In this document: one piece after another, positions 9,012-16,639 of the stretch
Layout of the letters: the number at the start of each line of letters is the position of its first letter
Position numbering within the stretch: position 1 is the first letter of the stretch
Assembly (NCBI GenBank): GCA_030829155.1
Contig: JAURBD010000003.1
Span: 1 to 28,857, forward strand
Reading direction: 5' to 3'
From: Flavobacteriaceae bacterium
GTDB lineage: Bacteria; Bacteroidota; Bacteroidia; Flavobacteriales; Flavobacteriaceae
Length of the DNA stretch: 28,857 nucleotides
Made by a program: the position numbers and the translations under genes
The notes under the pieces: model-generated
Database searches by the model: none
Told to the model about the DNA's origin: nothing
What the model saw: the letters and a program-made list of their open reading frames with translations, nothing else

Positions 9012-10592
9012 TTAATCATTCATGGCATCAGATGCATGAATAAAACGTGTTTTTAAATTTACATCTTTCATGTCTTTGTCAATTGGGAACATGGGGCGTT
9101 TTATTCTTTTGTACCCCAAACGGAAGAGGTCTTGATCTACTCCTCCTGGAGTAAGTGCCATAACCCAATCTCCACGCATATTGTATAATTCAGGGACCAA
9201 ATATCCAATTTTTACAATAAGAATATCCGCTTCTCGTGGTGCTAGTCCAAGTTGAGTAAAATCTTTTTCACGATGATAAGGTTTTCGCTTTTTGGTTACA
9301 ATTATTCGGATACTTCCAACGCGAATGACAGCTTCGGTTTCGGCATAAACATCTCCTTCGTAAATAGCTTCCACTGTTCCATTGATTAACAAAGGTGGAG
9401 AAAAACGATCATCAACTTGGGCTCCTATTTTTGCAGAAACTGTTCCTCCTACCCCCACTTTTTTTGCAGCAATAATCATTTCAGGACCCGGAATAGAAGC
9501 ATAGATTAGACTAGGACCCGAAGGTTCTTTGAAAACCTCATTGTTCAATAATTCTCTTAAAGTCCATGTTACATCTCCGGCTCCACCAGCAGTTGGGTTA
9601 TCACCCATATCACTAATAATGAATGGCTTTTTAGATGAATCAAGGGCCATTGAAAGACTCTTTTCGAAGGTGGTTGTAGGAGCAACAAATTCAAAAGAAT
9701 TTCTTACATCCCAAAACTTTTTTGCCAAGATTTCCGCGCTTTCAGACACTTCTTTTTTGTTGTCTCCTGTTACCATAACTACTGCATGATTTCTGGGTTC
9801 GTCTGCCCAAGCATACCCAATCCAAATTGCAGCATCGATGACTCCTTTTTTCTCGGTCTGAGGTTGCACTTGAGCATAAAGACTTTTCCCAGGTTCAATG
9901 CGGGTACTTGTTTTTTCTCCAGGGAGTAATATGGGAACGGGAATCCATGCCTTATATTTTGGTTTTCCTTTTCCAGAGACCAAGCGTTCGATCAAGTTGT
10001 CAACAGCTCTTTGTTTTGACTCTAGAGCATCTTCATGAGGGGCCATTCGATAAGCAGTTATCAGGTCAGTATGTTGTGCTAAACGTTTGGAGACATTTCC
10101 ATGTAAATCCATTGAAGTAGAAATAAGGGCTTCATTCCCGATAACAGCTCTAATTTTAGCAATAAAATCCCCCTCGGGATCATCGATGCCCTCAACACTC
10201 ATTGCTCCATGAATATCAAAAAACAAACCGTCGTAAGGCATTTTTTCTTTCAGCATATTCAGTGTAATCCCAACCAACGAATCATAAGCTTCACGAGTTA
10301 CGATTCCCCCGGGTAATGAATGACCTCTTAGGGTAGGAAACCATTCTGCAATTTGTCTTTGTGGGCTTTCTTCACTCAAAAAAGGGTAGTATTTAAAAAC
10401 ATCCTCACCAATTCTTGCCAAGAAGGCTTCGGCTTCAGTTTTTGCTGGAGAAAAAGTACTGGATTCGATTGCCAATCCAGCAATTGCAATTTTGGGTTTT
10501 CTGGGTTCAGTAGGAATATCACAAGCTTGTAAACCCATAAAAATTACAAGAAGTAATAAAATTGGAAAACGTTTTTTGATTGAAGAATTCAT
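9012..10592 (-). CDS. M81 family (MlrC-like) metallopeptidase, lipoprotein
   Basis: About 526 residues when started at the ATG at 10592; a longer open frame to 10679 exists, but the 10592 start puts a lipoprotein signal (hydrophobic LLLLVIF, then GLQAC with Cys24) at the N-terminus. M81 proteins are zinc-dependent amidases or peptidases whose namesake MlrC cleaves linearised microcystin. Family motifs are clear: FDIHGAMSVEGIDDPEGDF, SMDLHGNVSKRL, AYRMAPHED and ISDMGDNPTAGGAGD, which hold the metal-binding His/Asp residues of the family. The substrate here is unknown and microcystin is unlikely; a short peptide or amide in the periplasm or at the cell surface is plausible. It stands alone. TATCTTTA lies 18 nt upstream of the ATG (TAAAGATA on the + strand at 10610-10617), a possible -7 box. 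Confidence 0.88.
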   Translation of the reverse strand: MNSSIKKRFPILLLLVIFMGLQACDIPTEPRKPKIAIAGLAIESSTFSPAKTEAEAFLARIGEDVFKYYPFLSEESPQRQIAEWFPTLRGHSLPGGIVTREAYDSLVGITLNMLKEKMPYDGLFFDIHGAMSVEGIDDPEGDFIAKIRAVIGNEALISTSMDLHGNVSKRLAQHTDLITAYRMAPHEDALESKQRAVDNLIERLVSGKGKPKYKAWIPVPILLPGEKTSTRIEPGKSLYAQVQPQTEKKGVIDAAIWIGYAWADEPRNHAVVMVTGDNKKEVSESAEILAKKFWDVRNSFEFVAPTTTFEKSLSMALDSSKKPFIISDMGDNPTAGGAGDVTWTLRELLNNEVFKEPSGPSLIYASIPGPEMIIAAKKVGVGGTVSAKIGAQVDDRFSPPLLINGTVEAIYEGDVYAETEAVIRVGSIRIIVTKKRKPYHREKDFTQLGLAPREADILIVKIGYLVPELYNMRGDWVMALTPGGVDQDLFRLGYKRIKRPMFPIDKDMKDVNLKTRFIHASDAMND

Positions 10593-10724
10593 AGAGCAAA
10601 TTTTTTGATTAAAGATACATTTTTTAATTTTTGAATACGATTTGGCTAGGGCAATTGAAATCCAAACCAAAGAATACATTTAAAACATCAAACAGTTGTC
10701 ATCTGTTGCATCTTAGACTTATTG

Positions 10725-10751
10725 AAAAACGAGTTTGACCTCGTTTTTTTT
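10725..10751. terminator. Strong hairpin with U tract between divergent genes
   Basis: AAAAACGAG (10725-10733), loop TTTGAC, CTCGTTTTT (10740-10748), then TTT. The 9-bp perfect stem with a run of T is a textbook intrinsic terminator on the + strand. It lies 37 nt before the SDR start codon, between two divergent genes, so no coding gene on the + strand ends here. It may be an attenuator in the SDR leader, the end of a small RNA, or an insulator. Confidence 0.7.
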
Positions 10752-10787
10752 ATTACTTTTATTAGACAATAATTCGCACAAAAATTA

Positions 10788-11639
10788 ATGAAAAATTTAA
10801 AAAGTAAAGTTGCTGTAATTACAGGAGCAGGGTCAGGAATTGGCCGATCACTTGCATTAAAATTGCATAAAAAAGGAGTAAAATTAGCTTTGAATGATTT
10901 TAATGAAAGCACACTTAACCAAACAATTAAATTGATCGGATCGAAGGAGGAAGTTTACAAAGAAGTTTTTGATGTTTCCGATAAAGATCGATTTTACCAG
11001 TTTGCAAAAAATTGCATCAAACACCATAAAAAAATAGACATAGTTATCAATAATGCTGGAATAACTAACGGGAATTTTTCAGCTTCAGAAACCACCATAG
11101 AAACTTACAGTAAAGTCCTTGGAGTAAATTTGTGGGGAATGATTTACGGAACCTTAGCGTTTCTTCCAACACTGAGAGAACAAGAAGAATCAAGCGTTGT
11201 AAACCTGTCGAGTATTATGGGAATTTTGGGGACACCATATCAATCCGTTTACAGCACCTCAAAGTTTGCAATAAGAGGTTTTAGCGAGGCAGTTGCAGTA
11301 GAAGAGTTATGCCACAAAACAGGAGTAACCGTAACCAGTGTTCACCCAGGTGGAGTAAAAACCAATATTGTTAGAAACATTGAAGGCAGCACCTTAAGCG
11401 AAGTTCAGCTCAAAAAGTTAGACACTCATTTTCCAACTACTGCTGATAAGGCGGCAGATAAAATAATAGCTGCAATACAAAAAAAGAAGACCCGAGTAAT
11501 CATCGGACCCGATGCAAAATTGATGTATTTTTTATCTAGATTTTCTCACAAACTGAGTATGAAATTTTTAGAAAAATGGGCAAAAAAACTGAGGCGTCTA
11601 AATGGGAATAAAAACAGATCTCCTAACAATCAAAGTTAA
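10788..11639 (+). CDS. Short-chain dehydrogenase/reductase (classical SDR)
   Basis: A 283-residue NAD(P)-dependent oxidoreductase with a Rossmann fold. The cofactor loop TGAGSGIG is at residues 12-19, NNAG at 88-91, and the catalytic Ser-Tyr-Lys set is S142 (NLSSIMG), Y155 and K159 (YSTSK). The HPGG segment at 186-189 is the usual post-catalytic element. The C-terminal ~60 residues are basic and hydrophobic (KLMYFLSRFSHKLSMKFLEKW), a feature of SDRs that act on lipophilic substrates near membranes. The substrate is not predictable. It is transcribed alone and converges on the GH3 gene, with 22 nt between stops. A strong terminator-like hairpin in its upstream region may control it. Confidence 0.9.
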   Translation: MKNLKSKVAVITGAGSGIGRSLALKLHKKGVKLALNDFNESTLNQTIKLIGSKEEVYKEVFDVSDKDRFYQFAKNCIKHHKKIDIVINNAGITNGNFSASETTIETYSKVLGVNLWGMIYGTLAFLPTLREQEESSVVNLSSIMGILGTPYQSVYSTSKFAIRGFSEAVAVEELCHKTGVTVTSVHPGGVKTNIVRNIEGSTLSEVQLKKLDTHFPTTADKAADKIIAAIQKKKTRVIIGPDAKLMYFLSRFSHKLSMKFLEKWAKKLRRLNGNKNRSPNNQS

Positions 11640-11661
11640 AGTAAAAACACAATCCATTTCT

Positions 11662-14088
11662 CTAATGACCCTTATTTTTTATATTAATTTCTTGACTTAG
11701 TCGAATATCCCTAGATGATGCTCCAACCTCAATTGCATAAGAACCGTTCTCTAAATTCCAGCCATTTATGGTTTCATCCCAATAGGATAAATCTGAAACA
11801 GGAATGTTAAACCCTACCTCTGTAGTTTCCCCAGGCTCCAAAAGAATTGTTTTGACAAAGGCTTTTAATTCTCGAACAGGACGATCAATTTCCGTTTCTG
11901 GTTTCGAAGCATATGCCTGAATAATTTCTTTTCCACTCACTGTCCCTGTGTTTTTCACTTTAAGGTTAACCCTAAGTGTGTCCATACGTTCAGTTGTTTT
12001 GAGATCAGAATATTCAAAAGCCGTGTAGGACAAACCGTATCCAAAAGGAAAAGAGACCCCCAAATTTTCTTTATCAAAATGCCTGTATCCCACATAAATA
12101 CCCTCCTCATAAAGGGTGTAGTCTTTATTTTTTATAAGTTCATATTCAGATTTTTCTTTTGAAAAAAACAGGGATAAAATATTCATTTTTTCACCGTCCA
12201 TAGGAAAGTTCTCAGATGATTTATGGTCGCTCAAATGAATTGGGAATGTCATGGGTAATTTACCGCTTGGGTTGATTTTTCCATCGAGAATATCTACAAC
12301 AGAATTTCCTCCCTCTTGTCCCCCTTGCCATGCAAGCAAAATAGCATCAGGATGATTTTTCCATGAAGCAGTTTCTACAACTCCACCAACATTCAAAACA
12401 ACGAGTACTTTTTTGTTAAGTGCATGAAACTCTTTACAAGTGTTTTGGATCATTTGAATTTCTTGATCCGTCATTTTAAAGTCATCTTTTTCTACACGAT
12501 CAAAACCCTCACCACTATTTCTTCCAATGGTAATAACAGCAATATCCGAAGTTTTTGCCACCTTCTTGAGAAGCTTTGTGGAGTAATCAAAATTCTCAGG
12601 GGAATAGGGATTCATCATCGCTTTCAAAACTTCAATAGTCCCTTGGGGTTTTTTGTATGGGTTCTTTGCTTGATGTTCTTCATAAGCTTGTAGTGCGTCT
12701 TTATTTAACTCATATCCAAAATTTTTAAGAGCCTCATCTAAAGCAACAGTGTAGGCTTCATCAACATCACCTGAGCCCGTTCCACCCGATATGAAATTGT
12801 ATGAGGTAGATCCAATAAGAGCTATGTTTTTCACCTCTTTAAAGGGAAGCATGTTTTCATTTTTAAGAAGTACCATTCCTTCCGATGCCGAATTTCGAGT
12901 AATTTTTGCATGCTCTTCTAATTTTGGATTATTATCAAATGCGTAATCCTCCATTTTTTTTGAGCCTAAAATCAGTTTTAAAATCCGCTTTGCAGAGATA
13001 TCAATATTTTTTTGTGGTAAGTCCCCTTCCTTTGCTGATTTTTTTAGTGCATCCCATTGATTTTTTGTGCCAGGTTCCAAAAGATCGTTCCCCGCATTGA
13101 TGGATGCGGTTGCATCTTCTCCACCAAACCAATCGGTCATCACAACGCCCTCAAATCCCCATTCTGTTCTCAGTATGTCGCTAAGCAATCTTCGGCTTTC
13201 TGGAACATATTCTCCATTTACTTTGTTGTAAGAAGACATCAGAGACCAAGGCTGTGATTTTTTCACAATAATTTCAAAACCCTTTAAATAAATTTCTCTA
13301 AGTGCTCTTTCAGAAACAATAGCATTATTGTAATTTCTTGCGGTTTCTTGATTGTTAACTACAAAATGCTTTGGAGCTGTTCCCACTCCATTGGATTCAA
13401 TTCCATTGATCATTGCAGCGCCAATGTTTCCACTTAAAATGGGATCTTCAGAATAATATTCAAAATTTCTACCACAAAGTGGATTCCTGTGGATGTTAGC
13501 ACCAGGGCCTAGGATTACATCGATACCATAACTCAGGGCTTCGTTACCCATTGCTTTCCCAACCTCGTGTATTAAATCTGTATTCCAAGTAGAGGCGAGC
13601 AAACTACCAATAGGAAAGGCAGTGGCATAGTAGGTTCTGGATTCATTTTTTCGAGTAGCAGAAATTCGTAATCCTGCAGGACCATCGGATAAATAAAGCT
13701 CAGGGATGCCCAATCTTGGTGTGGGTACAACTGTTCCAACTGCTCCCGGAACTCCTCCCGTGGCTTGACCTAAAGCAGACTTCATTCCCGACCCTTTCAG
13801 TAGGTGTATTTTTTCTTCGAGAGTCATTTGTGACAACAAATCTTCAGCTCTTCTTTCTAAGGATTCCCGAGCATCCTCATACACATCCAATTTTTGATTC
13901 CTATTGCGATCCAAAAAACGTATTCCATCAATACTCAACTCCTTGATTTCTGCTCCTTTTTCCTCATATTCACCTTCAAAATTCAAACCCTTGGCATTCA
14001 AATAAAAATATGCAAAGGCGGCAGTTAGAATCAAAACAGTCAATAGTCCAAGAAATATTTTAAGAACATTTACTATTAATTTTTTCAT
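11662..14088 (-). CDS. Glycoside hydrolase family 3 beta-glucosidase-like enzyme
   Basis: An 808-residue exported or membrane-anchored enzyme that should remove terminal beta-linked sugars (beta-glucosidase or beta-xylosidase type). A hydrophobic segment at ~8-30 without a lipobox Cys is a signal peptide or anchor. Residues 60-71 (DRNRNQKLDVYE) form an EF-hand-like calcium loop. The GH3 barrel follows with DGPAG at 135-139, the K240-H241 pair (APKHF) and catalytic nucleophile D319 (VVMTDW). A second alpha/beta domain and a C-terminal fibronectin-III-like domain (VKNTGTVSGKEIIQAY, PVRELKAF) complete the family's three-domain layout. No SusCD pair or other carbohydrate gene is adjacent, so this is not an obvious polysaccharide utilisation locus. 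The gene is divergent from the TetR operon, 108 nt apart, and could share its control. Confidence 0.93.
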   Translation of the reverse strand: MKKLIVNVLKIFLGLLTVLILTAAFAYFYLNAKGLNFEGEYEEKGAEIKELSIDGIRFLDRNRNQKLDVYEDARESLERRAEDLLSQMTLEEKIHLLKGSGMKSALGQATGGVPGAVGTVVPTPRLGIPELYLSDGPAGLRISATRKNESRTYYATAFPIGSLLASTWNTDLIHEVGKAMGNEALSYGIDVILGPGANIHRNPLCGRNFEYYSEDPILSGNIGAAMINGIESNGVGTAPKHFVVNNQETARNYNNAIVSERALREIYLKGFEIIVKKSQPWSLMSSYNKVNGEYVPESRRLLSDILRTEWGFEGVVMTDWFGGEDATASINAGNDLLEPGTKNQWDALKKSAKEGDLPQKNIDISAKRILKLILGSKKMEDYAFDNNPKLEEHAKITRNSASEGMVLLKNENMLPFKEVKNIALIGSTSYNFISGGTGSGDVDEAYTVALDEALKNFGYELNKDALQAYEEHQAKNPYKKPQGTIEVLKAMMNPYSPENFDYSTKLLKKVAKTSDIAVITIGRNSGEGFDRVEKDDFKMTDQEIQMIQNTCKEFHALNKKVLVVLNVGGVVETASWKNHPDAILLAWQGGQEGGNSVVDILDGKINPSGKLPMTFPIHLSDHKSSENFPMDGEKMNILSLFFSKEKSEYELIKNKDYTLYEEGIYVGYRHFDKENLGVSFPFGYGLSYTAFEYSDLKTTERMDTLRVNLKVKNTGTVSGKEIIQAYASKPETEIDRPVRELKAFVKTILLEPGETTEVGFNIPVSDLSYWDETINGWNLENGSYAIEVGASSRDIRLSQEINIKNKGH

Positions 14089-14131
14089 GAATCAATGTTT
14101 TTCAATGGTTATTTGCAAAACAATAATACAA

Positions 14132-14148
14132 AAAAGCAAGATGCTTTT
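14132..14148. promoter_or_regulatory. 17-bp palindrome / hairpin in the GH3-TetR divergent region
   Basis: AAAAGCA-AGA-TGCTTTT is a perfect 7-bp inverted repeat with a 3-nt centre. Its size is typical of a TetR-family operator. On the - strand it is followed by two more T, so it could also act as a weak terminator or attenuator in the GH3 leader. Which is true cannot be told from sequence. Confidence 0.4.
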
Positions 14149-14179
14149 GAGAGCTAAATGTTACTTTTTACGTACTTTA
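14147..14179 (+). promoter_or_regulatory. Possible promoter of the TetR/Lol-like operon
   Basis: TTG at 14147-14149 and TACTTTA at 14173-14179, 23 nt apart, resemble the Bacteroidota TTG / TANNTTTG promoter. If used, the message would start ~10 nt before the TTG start codon, inside the inverted repeat at 14156-14198. Confidence 0.3.
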
Positions 14180-14198
14180 GATCAAATTAGTAACATTT
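14156..14198. promoter_or_regulatory. 10-bp perfect inverted repeat, candidate TetR operator
   Basis: AAATGTTACT (14156-14165) and AGTAACATTT (14189-14198) are exact reverse complements with a 23-nt spacer. Their centres are 33 bp apart, about three helical turns, so both arms face the same side of DNA. The right arm runs into the TTG start codon of the regulator gene. Position directly before a tetR-type gene suggests autoregulation. Confidence 0.5.
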
Positions 14199-14769
14199 GA
14201 AGCTCACAAAAAGCAAAAAATTAATTCTTAAAGCAGCCAAAAAGTTGTTTTTTGAATCGGGATTGAACAAGGTAACTATTGAAGAAATTTGTGCAGAATC
14301 ATCGGTCAGTAAAATGACCTTTTACAGAAATTTTAAAAACAAAGAAGAAATAGCACGCTCAATTTTAGGGTCTGTTTTTGAGGAATCCAATTTTCAATAC
14401 AAATCCATAATGTGTCAAGAAATTTCATTTGCTAAAAAAGTGGAGCAAATCATCTTGATGGATAAGAACTATGTAGATCAAATTTCTTCTGAATTTGTAA
14501 ACAATCTTTTGTCTTACAAAACCGATGTTTTTATTGAATTAATTAATAAAAACAATGAAGTTATGGACATACAACTGGAAAAAGATTTTATCAGAGCTCA
14601 AAAAAACGGGGAACTGCGAAAAGAAACTCCCGTTGCCTTCTACATCCATATGTTGAAAGACATAAGAAACAAAATAAAAGACCCCAATTTGAAAAGTCTT
14701 TACAAGGAAGATAAAGACATGTGGATCGATTTAACCTATTTTTATTTTTATGGAATATTATCAAAATGA
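14197..14769 (+). CDS. TetR/AcrR-family transcriptional regulator
   Basis: A 190-residue one-component regulator. The N-terminal helix-turn-helix is clear: AAKKLFFESGLNKVTIEEI followed by AESSVSKMTFYRNFKNKEE (residues ~12-52). The rest is helical and poorly conserved, as expected for the ligand-binding and dimer domain. The only start that keeps the HTH is TTG at 14197; a stop codon lies two codons upstream and the next ATG (codon 40) is inside the HTH. It is the first gene of the operon, and its stop overlaps the next ATG (ATGA at 14766). TetR proteins usually repress their own operon until a small molecule binds, often a substrate of the adjacent transporter, which suggests ligand-controlled expression of the export genes downstream. 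The ligand is unknown. Confidence 0.88.
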   Translation: MKLTKSKKLILKAAKKLFFESGLNKVTIEEICAESSVSKMTFYRNFKNKEEIARSILGSVFEESNFQYKSIMCQEISFAKKVEQIILMDKNYVDQISSEFVNNLLSYKTDVFIELINKNNEVMDIQLEKDFIRAQKNGELRKETPVAFYIHMLKDIRNKIKDPNLKSLYKEDKDMWIDLTYFYFYGILSK

Positions 14770-15926
14770 AAGACAAAAAATCCTTTAATGAGCTTAAGAA
14801 TTCAGTTCTTTTTTTAGGATTGTTTTTCTTTTTTGCTTTTCATCTAAAAGGGCAAAACACCTATGATTTTGATGGTCAGATTCTTGTTCAATCCAATTTG
14901 GGTTTAAAAAAAGGAGCAACGAAATTCATAGGTCTAAGGTATCTTCCTGAATTTACTTATACCAAAAAAATAGACAGTTTTCAATCCTTTACTTTTGAGG
15001 TTGCAGGAAATTTGAGTAGTTCAAGATACAGCATCCCAAACGAACCCAAGGTCACAAATACCTCGCTTGATCCTTATCGAATATGGGCACGTTACCTGAA
15101 CAAAAATTTTGAAATTCGCCTCGGGCTTCAAAAAATTGACTTTGGTTCTGCTCAATTACTCAGACCTCTTCAGTGGTTCAATCAAATTGACCCCAGAGAC
15201 CCGCTGAGTTTGACCAATGGGGTTTATGGGTTACTTGTTCGATATCACTACAAAAACAATTCAAATATTTGGTTGTGGGGGTTGTACGGCAACGACAAAC
15301 TGCGCGGTTTAGATGCGCTTCCTACAACCGTCAAGACTCCTGAATTTGGCGGAAGATACCAAAGCTTTATTCCTAAAGGAGAATTGGCAATATCCTATCA
15401 TTACAGAACAGCCAATTCAGAGGATGTTATTGGGATTCAAACCTATTCCAAAAATCCGGAACACAGAATCGGATTCGATTCTAAGTGGGATTTGGGAATA
15501 GGACTTTGGATAGAATCTACCTTTATTCATCGAGAAAAAGACTTGGGATTGTTCACCAATCAGTTTTTGCTTAACCTAGGCACTGACTACACTTTTAATT
15601 TAGGAAACGGGCTAAATTTTGCTGCTGAACATCTACTGTCATCGCTAATGAGTAAGGATTTTTATGATTCTACAAAACAACACATTTCTGCCCTAAGGCT
15701 TTCTTATCCATTAACGTTTTACAGTTCTATTAATGGACTTTTGTATCAACAGTGGAAAAACAACCAACAAACCCTACTGCTCAATTACGAACATCAGTTT
15801 AAATATTTTTCAGCTTATTTGATAGCATACTACAACCCCGAGGAAACTCAAGGTATTCAGCAAAACGAAATTGTAACCAGCCTCAAAGGACCAGGAATTC
15901 AACTATTAGTCACATACAATCATTAA
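14766..15926 (+). CDS. Candidate outer-membrane beta-barrel protein of the Lol-like operon
   Basis: About 386 residues from the ATG at 14766, which overlaps the regulator's stop by 4 nt (a longer frame to 14721 is open but lies inside the regulator gene). The N-terminus is a signal peptide (FLGLFFFFAFHLKGQ, cleavage before or at Q-N). The mature part is rich in alternating aromatic/hydrophobic and polar residues, such as IWLWGLYGN, ELAISYHYRT and GIGLWIESTF, and ends with a short strand (GIQLLVTYNH), all as in outer-membrane barrels of 14-18 strands. The segment QIDPRDPLSLTNGVYGLLVRY recalls the 'N/D-P-D-P' region of DUF1302-like or porin proteins, but I cannot name the family. In this operon it could be the outer-membrane receiver or pore for what the ABC/LolA parts deliver. 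Confidence 0.75.
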   Translation: MKDKKSFNELKNSVLFLGLFFFFAFHLKGQNTYDFDGQILVQSNLGLKKGATKFIGLRYLPEFTYTKKIDSFQSFTFEVAGNLSSSRYSIPNEPKVTNTSLDPYRIWARYLNKNFEIRLGLQKIDFGSAQLLRPLQWFNQIDPRDPLSLTNGVYGLLVRYHYKNNSNIWLWGLYGNDKLRGLDALPTTVKTPEFGGRYQSFIPKGELAISYHYRTANSEDVIGIQTYSKNPEHRIGFDSKWDLGIGLWIESTFIHREKDLGLFTNQFLLNLGTDYTFNLGNGLNFAAEHLLSSLMSKDFYDSTKQHISALRLSYPLTFYSSINGLLYQQWKNNQQTLLLNYEHQFKYFSAYLIAYYNPEETQGIQQNEIVTSLKGPGIQLLVTYNH

Positions 15927-15928
15927 TT

Positions 15929-16639
15929 ATGGCAGAAAAACCGATCATATCCATTGAAAAAGTCATTAAAAATTATCCCGTAGGCGGAAAGGAATTTAGA
16001 GCTTTAAAAGACATTACACTTTCCATAAATAAAGGCGAATTTGCGGGAATAGTAGGCCCAAGTGGTTCGGGTAAAACAACTTTGTTGAACATCATAGGGT
16101 CTCTTGATGCTCCAACCAAAGGAGAGGCATATGTATTGGATAAAAACATAGCCGAACTCAGTCACAACGAAGCAGCAAAACTCAGAAACTACAATATTGG
16201 GTTTATTTTTCAAGTCTTCAATTTGCTTCCAGTGTACACTGTTTTTGAGAATGTAGAGTTTGCACTTCTACTTCAGAAAAACACGGTAGAACAAAGAAGA
16301 AAGGCTGTTTACGACGCCTTAGAGTGGGTGGGATTACAAGATCATGCACACAAAAGACCAGATAAGCTCTCGGGAGGAGAAAGCCAGCGGGTTGCTATTG
16401 CTCGAGCAATGGTAAAACGGCCAAAGATTTTGTTGGCAGACGAACCTACAGCAAACTTAGATTCTGAAAATGCTCATGGGATTTTAAAAACCATGAAGAT
16501 GCTAAATAAAGAACTACAAACCACTTTTTTGTTTTCAACCCATGATGAAAAAGTAATGGGATATTTAGACCGAACCATACATTTGAGAGACGGAGCTTTA
16601 GAAAAAGACATCATCGCAAACAAAACCAACAGTGTATGA
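15929..16639 (+). CDS. ABC transporter ATP-binding protein, LolD/MacB type
   Basis: A 236-residue cytoplasmic ATPase. Walker A is GPSGSGKT at residues 43-50, the Q-loop Gln is in FQ at 94-95, the signature LSGGESQ is at 147-153, Walker B ILLADEP is at 167-173, and the switch His is in STHDEK near 204. The ESQRVAIARA context and the ~225-240-residue length are typical of the MacB/LolD/FtsE branch, which powers mechanotransmission across the periplasm rather than passage through the membrane. It starts 2 nt after the barrel gene and overlaps the first permease by 4 nt (ATGA). It should form a complex with the two FtsX-type permeases downstream. Confidence 0.95.
   Translation: MAEKPIISIEKVIKNYPVGGKEFRALKDITLSINKGEFAGIVGPSGSGKTTLLNIIGSLDAPTKGEAYVLDKNIAELSHNEAAKLRNYNIGFIFQVFNLLPVYTVFENVEFALLLQKNTVEQRRKAVYDALEWVGLQDHAHKRPDKLSGGESQRVAIARAMVKRPKILLADEPTANLDSENAHGILKTMKMLNKELQTTFLFSTHDEKVMGYLDRTIHLRDGALEKDIIANKTNSV

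Noticed and set aside
10593..10679. Longer N-terminus for the M81 peptidase
   Set aside because: The extra 29 residues precede a complete lipoprotein signal starting at 10592, so they would spoil export; the downstream ATG is preferred.
14721..14765. Earlier start for the beta-barrel gene
   Set aside because: It would lie inside the TetR gene and put 15 residues before a normal signal peptide; the ATG at 14766 overlapping the TetR stop is a standard operon junction.
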